In this document: positions 10,163 to 18,387 of the stretch, piece by piece
Layout: every line of letters starts with the position of its first letter
Position numbering within the stretch: position 1 is the first letter of the stretch
Source of the DNA: Multifurca ochricompacta
Lineage: Eukaryota > Basidiomycota > Agaricomycetes > Russulales > Russulaceae
DNA: 37,236 bases
Assembly (NCBI GenBank): GCA_022496185.1
Contig: WTXG01000320.1
Span: forward strand, 1 to 37,236
Reading direction: 5' to 3'
The notes under the pieces: generated by a model
Told to the model about the DNA's origin: nothing
The model's input: the letters and a program-made list of their open reading frames with translations, nothing else
Databases searched by the model: none
Translations under genes and position numbers: made by a program

Positions 10163-10723
10163 TGTTGAACACAGGAGATGTTCGGTGATGCTTCAGGCAT
10201 CAGGTGATTAGATTAGCTACTTTGTGGATTAGATTAGATACCGGAGTCTCAGACTTTTTACATTATCATTATTACCTTCTTTCTCACATTCCGCAGTAGC
10301 TGACTGATGCACCATGTAGCATGTGATTCCTGTAACGGCCAATAGCTTTAGTCCCTCATGTTTATTGTTTGGACATTGTCCGGCACTTGTGGACTTATTC
10401 CCAGTGCACAGACCATCCCTTGAAAGTGTATATAAGGGTGTCTGTTTCGTCTCTTACACTTCAGAGTTCCTTCTATCTCTGAAGTGTAAGTCCCCTCTCT
10501 TACTTACTACCATACCTTGAGACTAACGCTTTACATAGTACTTGTCTTCGTCTAGGTCAGTAGTATAGTATAATAGAGTTCCTTCTATCTCTGAAGTTAC
10601 TTGTCTTCGTCTAGCCTAACCCGCTAACCTTACAGTCAGTATGCTGCGCACATGCCTGTTTCACAGTAGCTAATCTAATCACCTGATGCCTGAAGCATCA
10701 CCGAACATCTCCTGTGTTCAACA
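10163..10723 (+). repeat. Copia 3' LTR with 59-bp terminal inverted repeats
   Basis: The 561-bp LTR starts TGTTGAACACAG and ends CTGTGTTCAACA. Its first 59 bases (10163-10221) are the exact reverse complement of its last 59 (10665-10723), far longer than the few-base inverted ends normal for copia LTRs. A TATA box lies at 10429-10435. Just downstream, in the expected R region, GAGTTCCTTCTATCTCTGAAGT occurs twice (10464-10485 and 10576-10597), and ACTTGTCTTCGTCTAG also occurs twice (10540-10555 and 10599-10614). The first copy includes a stem CTTCAGAG/CTCTGAAG. Confidence 0.88.
10429..10435 (+). promoter_or_regulatory. TATA box of the copia LTR
   Basis: TATATAA lies 266 bases into the LTR. 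Transcription would be expected about 25-35 bases downstream, near 10460, where the repeated CTTCAGAG segment begins. The start site is inferred from position. Confidence 0.55.
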
Positions 10724-12957
10724 CTGAAGGCAGATATTGAGGTGATTAACAGTTTGTTAGATAAGAGCAAGTTAGACTTACTGCCATTGCATTACAGAAA
10801 GCCCCAGGCTTGATCTCTGCCACTGCAGATGGATGGACAGTCGACACAACCAAAGCAGGTTTTCTTGGGGTGACTGTGCACTGGATTGAGGTGGATGGTG
10901 AAAAATGGAACATGCGCTCTGAAGTTATTGGGTTCCGAATGATATCAGGTGGACATAGTGGAGAGAACTTGGGACGGTACTTTGTGGGTGTATGCAATCA
11001 TATTGGGATAATTAATGGCAAACAATCAAAGGTGAGCTGATATCTGAGTCAATTCAACACCTTATCTGATCATCTAACTAGCTCCTCACTGTCACCCTCG
11101 ACAATGTGTCAAACAATACAAGCAAGTGTGAAACTATCAAAGCCATCCACAAGCAACACAAGCTGCCCATCTGGTCTGCAGATGAGAATCAGTTGCCGTA
11201 AGTACCTGCTTCCTCAATGTACTGTTATCATTAATGCTGCAAATCATCAGTTGCTTATCTCATGTCATCAATCTCGCAAACATTGACATCATGGACCATA
11301 TCACTAGGATCGCAGCCATAGAAACAGCCACTGCAATTTGGGAATATGACCCATCCCTGTCCAATAACCATGTGCTTAATGGATCACTGAACATTATCAC
11401 ATCTATTCGAACCCTGGCAATCAAGGTTTGTCCTTCATGCCATCTGTCTCCTGGTCAACACACTTCTAACATATCACATCAGATTCAGTCATCAGGGCAA
11501 CACATTGAAGCCTTTGACAAGCTTCAGATTGAATGCAGCATTCCAAATCCCCTCAACATTCCACTTCACAGCAATGTCAGATGGGGCACTGCTTATCATA
11601 TGCTGAGTAGGTCTCACAAACTTCGCCAGGTACAGTGTATCATATTGCCATTACCCTTTCTCAACTAACTTACCCTCTTATATAGCCTATCAATCTTTTT
11701 GTTGCAAGTGCTGACCATCACTATGGTCCTATCACCACCATTCGATGTGATGGCCAGGTTGTAAAACACATCCCATGGTCTGCCTTCATGTTTACTGAAC
11801 AAGACTGGGAACGCGTTATGAAAGCAGTGGAAATTATTGTGGTACATAATTGTAACTGATCATTCTCATTGTTACTGATCTCCTCACTTGACAGGATTCT
11901 AATAGAATACAGCAATACTTCTCTGCTGAAAAGCATCCGACCCTGTGGTGAGCACTTCCTGCAATTGAAGAACTTCAGACAGCTTGGGAAGCAAAATGTG
12001 ACAACCCTCAGTTCAAAAAATATCAAACTGCAATCAATGATGGACTGGAAAAGCTAAACAAGTATTACTCGCGGTTTGACAGGAAACCTGCATACATTTT
12101 GGCACTTGGTGAGTAGGATATGTTCAAATTATCTCTTAAGCTAATCTTCTCTATCTAGTATTGCATCCATACTTCAAACTTGCATACATCAAGCTCGCAT
12201 GGGGTGGTGCTGAAGAACAAGAAGCAGAACGTAGGGCTGGAAATCAGCATGCAAAGAATTGGCAAGATGAGGCGTGTCAGATACTTGAGAATACAGTATG
12301 TTATATACTTTCACACTGCTCTGCTCTACTGACATGTTTTGATATGATAGATGGAGCAATACTGGAAGAGTCGAAGAAAAGTGTCAACTCACAAGCCAGC
12401 AGCGAATATTGAACTCCTAGAAAGCAATGACTCACTCCTGTTGGAATATGACCGCCATTGCCTAGCATTGATAGCTAGTCAGGACTTGAACCATGAATGG
12501 CAGGCAGAGTTAGAGCAATATCTCAAGGACTTGCCCTCTGATGTAACCAAGGACACTGACATTGTCAAATGGTGGCAGGTATGTTATTCTATGATGTCCT
12601 ATAAATCAGACATAAATACTGTTTACAGAACAACGGGCACACTTACCCCACTCTTTGACAGATTGCTATTGATTACCTTGCTTGTCAGGCATCATCTGTC
12701 CCATGCAAGCGCCTTTTCTCTGCTGGTGGTGAAATTGCCACAAAGTGCCGTGCTCAATTAGGTGCCATGCGTTTTGAAGAGCTTCAAGTCATGAAATTTA
12801 CCTGGAGGAATAATATTGGAGACCTTGCTGCTTGGAACTCAGCTCAGGTGGAAGAAGTATTTGACCACAAAATGAAGGAATTCGAAGATCTGTTGATTTT
12901 AGATAGGGAGCATCAGGAGTGGGAAACAGCCACAGATGAGTTTGTAACATGTTTCTG
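10724..12957 (+). pseudogene. hAT-family transposase gene, 5' part separated by the copia insertion
   Basis: Several exons joined by small GT-AG introns encode hAT transposase motifs. These include TADGWTVDTTKAGFLG (first catalytic Asp, about 10825-10875), VTLDNVSNN (second Asp, about 11093), CLSHVINLANI (about 11254), VLHPYFKLAYIKLAWGG (about 12165) and the C-terminal dimerisation block QASSVPCKRLFSAGGEIATK (from about 12690). The gene ends with TGA at 12955-12957. A TGA at 11949-11951 lies within PTLW/ALPAIEE, where an arginine codon (CGA) would fit. Together with the missing 5' part this argues that the copy is dead. hAT transposases cut and paste elements with 8-bp duplications. Confidence 0.85.
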
Positions 12958-13303
12958 AGTTAGGCATATATAATATATTTTGTTCTACAATCATTGCCAC
13001 GTAGTAACAACAAATATGATCATACTAGCTGTCCCATGGAGATGACATTCAAGGAATCTATAGAGATGTGAAAAAACGCGAAAAAAAGTGAATTGATGCA
13101 TCACCTTCCTAAATAGGAAGGTAGGCTTAACAATGCACATGTGTGACTCAAAACATGTCTGTCCTGAGTGTTTAGGAGTCCTTAAGCACAAAGATTTGTA
13201 ACTATGTCAAAAATATAGAGTGCTATAGTCATGAAGTCATAGTTTATTGAAGTCATAGGTGTTCCAGATGCACATTTGAGCCATTAGAGCTGCCCTGAAT
13301 GTG
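12958..13303. other. Non-coding stretch after the hAT gene, with the left arm of an inverted-repeat element
   Basis: No gene is visible. Positions about 13066-13145 match, in inverted orientation, positions about 14122-14235 on the far side of the solo LTR. Both contain the palindrome ACCTTCCTA-2 nt-TAGGAAGGT followed by GGCTTAA and a purine/pyrimidine run with AAAAAACGC. I read this as one arm of a small inverted-repeat element later split by the solo LTR. Confidence 0.5.
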
Positions 13304-14240
13304 TGTTACGTCCGGTGCGGGACGTTCCACACGACTTGTGTGACAGCGTTCGTTCATGATCAGATAAGGGACCAATAGGACCCCTTGGAGTTTAGACGGG
13401 AGGAGTCAAAGTCGACAAGGCTGTACTTGAAGACAATGTTAAGCAGAAAGTACCAGAAGTACTTGAGATGATCGAGTCAAGCGTCCAAAGGGATGTCCAG
13501 AAGACAAGCACCGATGTATTCAATAAGTCGAGTCTGAAGTCTACAATGTAGTTACAGCGGACTTAAATACGTAACTGGGTGAGCGTCTAAAGATAAGATA
13601 TCAAGGAGTCATATGGACCCGAATATATGAAAGCGGATGGCGTAAAGCCTGGCTTCTGATAGGGTATTAAGTAAGTGTCCGGTCTTAGAGATAGGGAGAT
13701 AAGCGATAAGAGAATCCATAGCAAAGGTAAATATTGAGTCAACATGGACAATCAGCAATCACGGGGATGGGAGCAGGGCACGTGAGGGGTCCCAGGACGG
13801 GGACGTGATCAAGAAGTGGAGAGTAGGCGGAAGGGATGGGTTCTCGTTAGGGAGAGTGAAGAAAAGTGGGGTGCTAGGCCCTGGTCGTAACAATGTGCGT
13901 GTTGTGGAACTGGCATGGTGCAGGCTTGTATTTAGATACTACAATACTACTAACTATCTCACCTTGTTAGATGCTTTCAATAGAGTGATAGCAACTACTT
14001 TATTATAGAAGCTATATACATTTGATGTGCTATATCAGCTATTAAATTAAATGAGCGGATGATGTGATTTGATCTGAGATGTACTAATTAAATTATGCTG
14101 GACCAATTCTGGCATCTCTGTACTGATGACATGCATGTGTGCATTCTTAAGCCTACCTTCCTAGATAGGAAGGTAATGCATGGTCCAATCGGCGCACCCT
14201 GCATTTTGCGTTTTTTTTCACATTTTTTCACATTTTTTTG
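13066..14240. mobile_element. Putative MITE-like inverted-repeat element interrupted by a solo LTR
   Basis: Left arm 13066-13145 and right arm about 14122-14240 are inverted copies, outermost in ATGTGAAAAAA and inner in GGCTTAA(C/G)AATGCACA. Subtracting the solo LTR and its duplication leaves an element of about 0.58 kb. A third, single copy of the palindromic arm is near 16290-16345. Neither the exact ends nor a target duplication could be fixed. Confidence 0.4.
13304..13892 (-). repeat. Solo LTR of the same gypsy family
   Basis: This 589-bp sequence starts TGTTACGTCCGG and ends CTGGTCGTAACA. It aligns along its whole length with the gypsy LTRs at 143-714 and 6954-7542. It is flanked by the 5-bp duplication ATGTG (13299-13303 and 13893-13897) and no internal gypsy sequence remains, as expected after LTR-LTR recombination. 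The orientation matches the nested gypsy element. Confidence 0.93.
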
Positions 14241-14685
14241 CATTTGCATAGATAACACAACTGATTCTTGTCTCATTTAAGATCGGACACATGATCTGAC
14301 TTGAAATTTTGTAGGATACTAGTTATATGAATATTATTTCTGTATAAGCAATTTTGAATGCATCTGATTGCCTCAAGTCTTAAAAATGCAAAAATGAATC
14401 AATATCCACATTCTGTGCAGTTTTCAACAGGCTTCTTTCATGTTATCTACATTATATGACAGCATTATATTACAGCAAAGGCATTATGAATAAAATGACA
14501 TAAAAAGACCAGTTAAGACCATGTTTTTATCAGTCTTTTGGGATGCTTGAAGATGTAAGACTGGTTAACTGCATGAAGTGAAAATGCCTTAACTGGGACC
14601 GTTTTTTGGTCTTTTTTCAGTTCAGTCCGGTTTGGTCCTGGTCTTTTTTTGGTTAAGTTAACTGAACCTTTAAACCCTAATAACA
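13893..14685. other. AT-rich non-coding sequence between the solo LTR and the hAT terminal repeat
   Basis: No gene is seen. The segment holds the right MITE arm (14122-14240) and a stretch at 14510-14670 with repeated ACTGG/TTAACT and GGTCTTTTTT motifs, including the near-palindrome GGTTAAGTTAACTGAACC at about 14650-14667. A segment near 14030 (TATATCAGCTA...) recurs in diverged form near 15132. Confidence 0.5.
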
Positions 14686-15036
14686 TCCTATCTAATCATT
14701 GCTGTATACTGGATTTTAGTTGTGCTTGTATAAAATTGAAAGCAGAATAATAAAATAAAAATGGAATAATTAATTATCTTAATCTTCTGAACATAAAACA
14801 AGAGTCATTGAGGGATCTTAAGCAGCCACAAATGAACACGTTGTGTATCTTCTTGGTCTGGGAAGGCCTGGGCTGGTTATCCAAAATGCATGATGCAAGT
14901 AAAGAACTTGCATGCATTTTCACAGGTGACCCACAGGTAACCTGCAGGTTACCCATACCTGTAGTGACAGGTATGGGTACGGGTACAGGTATTGGTACCA
15001 ACAAGGATACCCCAGGGTTACCCCTGCCAATCACTA
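14686..15036. repeat. Right-hand terminal segment of a hAT element
   Basis: This segment is about 90% alike, by eye, to 16868-17194, the right end of the complete non-autonomous hAT element. It ends in the same terminus CAATCACTA at 15036. It contains the palindrome GGTAACCTGCAGGTTACC (14936-14953) and a 12-bp hairpin with loop AGTG (14951-14978). The next 8 bases, CTATTGCA, would be a target duplication, but I did not find the other copy, so the left end of this element is unresolved. Confidence 0.6.
14951..14978. repeat. Perfect 12-bp hairpin in the hAT terminal segment
   Basis: The arm ACCCATACCTGT, loop AGTG and arm ACAGGTATGGGT form an exact inverted repeat. The equivalent site in the other copy (17115-17142) has changed on both arms and still pairs perfectly. 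Confidence 0.8.
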
Positions 15037-15372
15037 CTATTGCATTATCACAAGCACCTAAGTCTCTAAGTTAACAAAGTATCTAAAATATAAGTCTGCA
15101 CCATGCCCATTTCCTTCAGAATTCCTATTTAGATGTACTATATCAGCTACTAAATTAAAGTAAACAAATGCATTATCTCACAATGTGATATAATTACATG
15201 ATTGGTCTGAGATGTATATACTCAGTATCTTGATTAATGTAAGACATGTTTTTATCTCATCAATTGTTTTATCTAAAATCTAAATGCAATCACAATTATC
15301 TTGGACTATCTCTGTACTGGTATTCTGGTTCATAGAAAGCATGACTCAGCCACCAAAAGCTGTGGCCTAAGC
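15037..15372. other. AT-rich non-coding sequence left of the LINE
   Basis: No gene is visible. It shares the motif TATATCAGCTA-TTAAATTAAA and nearby bases with about 14030-14050. It is probably older transposon sequence into which the LINE inserted. Confidence 0.4.
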
Positions 15373-15385
15373 TGTGGCTTCAGGC
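15373..15385. repeat. LINE target duplication, left copy
   Basis: TGTGGCTTCAGGC directly precedes the T19 run and is repeated exactly at 18251-18263. Confidence 0.85.
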
Positions 15386-15756
15386 TTTTTTTTTTTTTTT
15401 TTTTGAATCAATTTTATGACACGCTTGCAGGACAGCGCCCAATCGCATGGCCACATCCTGGTACAATGTGACTACTACTACTACGAACAGAGTGAGGGAG
15501 TGACAAAGTCATGGATGGAAACCCAGAAGGAAAACCATAATAATGCAATAAAGTAGAGAGGCTGTCTGAGAAGGGAGACCGTTCATGAAACAAAGAAAGA
15601 AAACTCACTAAGTCCATGTCCTAACCAACATCAAAGCTCAGGGGGGCTCGTGGAGGCGTCAGGAGGCGATCGGGCGATGGAAGGCTCCAGTCTCTTGGAG
15701 GAATTCCAGGAGATGGCCCACTACACCATGGTCAGTAAAGTACTGGATGGGGGTTA

Positions 15757-15764
15757 AGCCCTCC
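15757..15764. repeat. hAT target duplication AGCCCTCC, left copy
   Basis: AGCCCTCC directly precedes the left terminus TAGTGATTG and recurs exactly at 17195-17202. Confidence 0.88.
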
Positions 15765-16349
15765 TAGTGATTGTCAAGGGTTTTCATACCTGTGCGGGTA
15801 AGCGCCATGGGTTTTGCCAGGTATGGGTATGGGTATATGGCTCCCAACCCATGGAAACCCGTACCTGCACGGCAGGTTTGGCGGGTATAGGCGCCGATTA
15901 TCCATTGACAAGATCAGTAGAAATTCTAAGATAAAACACATCTGCAGCCACAAAAATACAAGATCTCGTCTGATGTATGATACAGGGTGGCTTTAAATAT
16001 ATTCTAGTGTTATCCTACAAAATATCAAAGCAGATCAATGGTGCAATGTAAAATAAAACTGTTATCAGTGATCTACATTCTTGAAAATCATGATGCATCT
16101 GTTTTATTAACGCACAACCAATTCTGCCAGTCTGGCACTATCTAAAATACTCTCTAGACTACTTTAGACTATTCTATAATTTAATTATCAAATTACTTTA
16201 TTGAAACAAGGCCCATGTGTATCTACAAGCTGCATAGGGCAGCGACTACATTGCATCGCATGGTGGTCTGACCTCCTTCCTATTAAGGAAGGTTGACTTA
16301 AACGCACAGAAATGTGCATCCAGGGACCAGGACAGTCATGCTTGTATGA

Positions 16350-17090
16350 AATGAAACTAGAATAATAAAATGATAATGTAAATAAAAGATCCTTTTAATC
16401 TTCTGAACATAAAACAACAATTTTTGAGGAATCTTGAGTAGCCATAAATGAATGCGTTGTGTCCAAGTGCTTATCTCCTTGACCAGGATGGCCCAGGCCA
16501 TTTATCCGAAATGCGCAGAAATGCAAAGATCAGTCATGCTCGTATGAAATTGAAACCAGAATAATAAAATAAAAATGGAATAATAAATCATCTTAATCTT
16601 ATGAACATAAAATAGGAATCTTTGAGGGATCTTGAGTAGCCATAAATGAATGCGTTGTGTCTGAATGTGTATCTCCTTGACCAGGATGGCCCGGGCCAAT
16701 TGTCTGAAATGCATGATGCAAGTAAAGAACTTGCATGTGTTTCATTTTATGGGTAACCCAGGTATCAAAACAATTATCCAGGGGTTACCCCTGCCAATTG
16801 CTATGTGTTCATCAAATTTTTTTGCATTCTGTGTGGTTATCTGACAGGCTTTTCATCAATGTTCTATAACATCCTATCTAATCATCTCTGTATACTGTAT
16901 TTTAGTTGTGCTTGTATAAAATTGAAAGCAGAATAATAAAATAAAAATGGAATAATGAATTATCTTAATCTTCTGAACATAAAACAAGAGCCATTGAGGG
17001 ATCTTAAGCAGCCACAAATGAACGCATTGTGTATCTTCTTGGTCCAGGAAGGCCCAGGCCAGTTATCCGAAACGTGCAATGCAAGTAAAG
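16350..17090. repeat. Three diverged copies of a ~160-bp segment inside the hAT element
   Basis: Copies at about 16350-16513, 16540-16740 and 16910-17090 share AGAATAATAAAAT, TTAATCTT-TGAACATAAAA, a GAGGGATCTT-like block, GCCA(C/T)AAATGAA and a GGCCCAGGCCA-like block. A fourth copy is at about 14730-14900. The second copy ends with its own CCCCTGCCAAT terminus-like sequence near 16788, so the array probably arose by duplication or nested insertion of element ends. Confidence 0.7.
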
Positions 17091-17114
17091 AACTTGCATG
17101 CATTTTCACAGGTT

Positions 17115-17142
17115 ACCCATACCCATAGTGATGGGTATGGGT
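17115..17142. repeat. Perfect 12-bp hairpin, second copy with paired changes
   Basis: The arm ACCCATACCCAT, the same loop AGTG and arm ATGGGTATGGGT pair exactly. Compared with 14951-14978, positions 10, 11 and 12 of the left arm and their partners differ together. Confidence 0.8.
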
Positions 17143-17194
17143 ACGGGTATGGGTACCAATGAGTATACCCCAGGGTTACCCCTGCCAATCACTA

Positions 17195-17202
17195 AGCCCT
17201 CC
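17195..17202. repeat. hAT target duplication AGCCCTCC, right copy
   Basis: AGCCCTCC directly follows the right terminus CAATCACTA. It is also LINE coding sequence. Confidence 0.88.
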
Positions 17203-17402
17203 AGATCGAAAGGGGTCAGCTGCCATGTTGTCCACACTTGGTCATACAAGGTGCATTCCAGCAACACATGGGTGAAGCTGGCTGGAGTGGTGTTGTCACA
17301 TTGGCACATGCAGGAGGATGCTGGTTGCCAAGAGTGGAACTGTTCAGCGTACTCAGATATGAAGGCATGACCTGTAGCCAGGCACATGGCAGTGGAGGTG
17401 GT

Positions 17403-17474
17403 GTGTTGGGAGAAAGGGTCCTCACGGCATTTGGTGGTGTGTTGGGAGAAAGGGTCCTCATGGCGTTTGGTGGC
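17403..17474 (-). repeat. Tandem duplication of 36 bp inside the LINE frame
   Basis: Two adjacent 36-bp units (17403-17438 and 17439-17474) encode, on the minus strand, two 12-residue repeats of the type (R/K)xxEDPFSQHTT. The frame is kept because 36 is a multiple of three. Confidence 0.8.
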
Positions 17475-18250
17475 CACCATCCAGAACGGGTGGTTGGAGC
17501 TGTCAGGGGCCCAGGATATGGAGGTGGAGTATGCCCCAAAGTCAGTGCCTTCAGGAGCCTCAGCAGTGGGAGCAGCCACAGCACGAGCATGGAGCCATTC
17601 CTCATGCCAGTTGTCGTAGGCACGGAGGTGGGAGAGAGCACACCATTGAAGGGGCAAAGGCTTCTCCTCGAGGAAGCCCAGCGGAGTGTGGGTGCATGTG
17701 CGTTCGGCGGCTTTGGTGGAGACTGTGATGGCACTGTAGTACTTACCCCCAGGGACCCACATCAGCTCCAGGGCAGTGTCAGGGAACGATGAAAGAAAGT
17801 CAGTTAGGGAGCGTTGGAAGAGAATGAAATCACCCATAAAGTGACAGGGGTCACGGGAGCATAGAGAGAGTAGGGATGCAGAAGAAGTGGCCATCAGTAC
17901 AACACGGTCAGGCAGAGAGGACCCACAAAGGAAGGAGCACAGCCAGGACATGGCACATGCCAAACCAAAGAGGGCCACCTCATGCTGCAACACATTGGTG
18001 CCATGACACCACTCCATTGTCCACTCACCCCTGGAATCCATGATTGTGGCAGCTGCAGCTCCCACACACTTGTTGTCACCACGGCCCACCCAAGACAGGA
18101 CAGAGCTGACATGGATCAGTACAACAGAGGCACGCGGTGTCCGTATGAGGGTGGCCACCACATCCTTGCGGTCAGAAGGGGGGCACATGCCTGTGTAGGT
18201 GACACAAGAGCCCCAGTCTGGGATCTCCCATGGCACTAGGGCGATAGGGT

Positions 18251-18263
18251 TGTGGCTTCAGGC
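18251..18263. repeat. LINE target duplication, right copy
   Basis: TGTGGCTTCAGGC is the partner of 15373-15385 and marks the truncated 5' end of the LINE at 18250. Confidence 0.85.
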
Positions 18264-18387
18264 TTTCCAAACCTTAAGCCTGAGCTGTGGGCCGCTGGAA
18301 GCCGTTTTCACGGCCTATGTCGGCCCGGCTTTTTCCGGCTCAGAAACGGCCGGCTTACGGCTTTGAGCCTCGCCGTGCACATCACTA
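18264..18387. repeat. GC-rich terminus of a hAT-like element next to a truncated gene
   Basis: The stretch is rich in GCCGG/CCGGC inverted motifs and ends ...GTGCACATCACTA at 18387. In reverse complement this begins TAGTGATGTGCACGG, resembling the TAGTGATTG terminus of the element at 15765. Beyond it starts GH47-related sequence, with GGTAGGAG (18388-18395) as a candidate 8-bp duplication. The other end is not in the window. It could belong to the hAT element carrying the transposase at 10724-12957, which is an inference. Confidence 0.45.

Larger units (their letters stand above)
1..10723 (+). mobile_element. Ty1/copia-like LTR retrotransposon, 5' end outside window, interrupted by a gypsy element
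   Basis: The sequence shows an integrase fragment at 1-142, then from 7543 the rest of integrase, reverse transcriptase and RNase H in one frame to 9891, a 271-bp untranslated stretch and an LTR at 10163-10723. The order integrase before reverse transcriptase is diagnostic of Ty1/copia. The 5' LTR, gag, protease and most of integrase must lie left of position 1. Its right end falls within coding sequence of a hAT transposase that resumes at 10724, so the copia element inserted into a hAT gene. The 5 bases after the LTR (CTGAA) would be one copy of its target duplication; the other is not in view. Confidence 0.9.
15765..17194. mobile_element. Non-autonomous hAT element, 1430 bp
   Basis: The element begins TAGTGATTGTCAAGGG and ends, in reverse complement, TAGTGATTGGCAGGGG. 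It is flanked by the 8-bp duplication AGCCCTCC (15757-15764 and 17195-17202). Eight-base duplications and such short terminal repeats are the hAT signature. It encodes no transposase; the related gene at 10724-12957 could have been its source. Its interior contains diverged repeats of a roughly 160-bp segment (about 16350-16513, 16540-16740 and 16910-17090) and GGTATGGGTA-type subterminal repeats. Confidence 0.88.
15386..18250 (-). mobile_element. 5'-truncated LINE with poly(A) tail, split by a hAT element
   Basis: The minus strand reads an RNase H-like domain, a Cys/His tail, a stop codon, about 250 bp of 3' untranslated sequence and a run of 19 A (plus-strand T at 15386-15404). It is flanked by the 13-bp duplication TGTGGCTTCAGGC (15373-15385 and 18251-18263). 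Variable-length duplications, a poly(A) tail and 5' truncation are hallmarks of target-primed reverse transcription. A 1430-bp hAT element interrupts it at 15765-17194; without it, the reading frame continues. Confidence 0.85.
15659..18250 (-). pseudogene. LINE ORF C-terminal end: RNase H-like domain and Cys/His tail
   Basis: Coding segments are 18250-17203 and 15756-15659, ending in TGA. The first part resembles the RNase H domain of fungal LINE proteins: a region with GAAAATIMDSRGEW, a conserved glutamate in LQHEVALFGLA and a WVPGG motif. After it come TGHAFISEYAEQFHSW and the motif CMCQCDN...HVLLEC, typical of the tail after RNase H. Joining the two segments across the hAT insert gives an uninterrupted end (LEGL then TPIQYFTDHG). 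Reverse transcriptase is missing because of 5' truncation. The frame as it stands runs into hAT sequence, which is an artefact. Confidence 0.75.

Noticed and set aside
13304..13892. Reading this LTR as the end of a second complete gypsy element
   Set aside because: It has matching 5-bp duplications on both sides and no internal sequence, so it is a solo LTR.
14970..15000. GGGTATGGGTACGGGTA repeats resembling telomere sequence (also near 15825 and 17135)
   Set aside because: They are short, irregular and tied to hAT ends; no tandem array of a telomere unit is present.
17106..17202. Last ~30 codons of the long minus-strand frame that starts near 18236
   Set aside because: These codons lie inside the hAT element. 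The real LINE frame continues at 15756, beyond the insertion.
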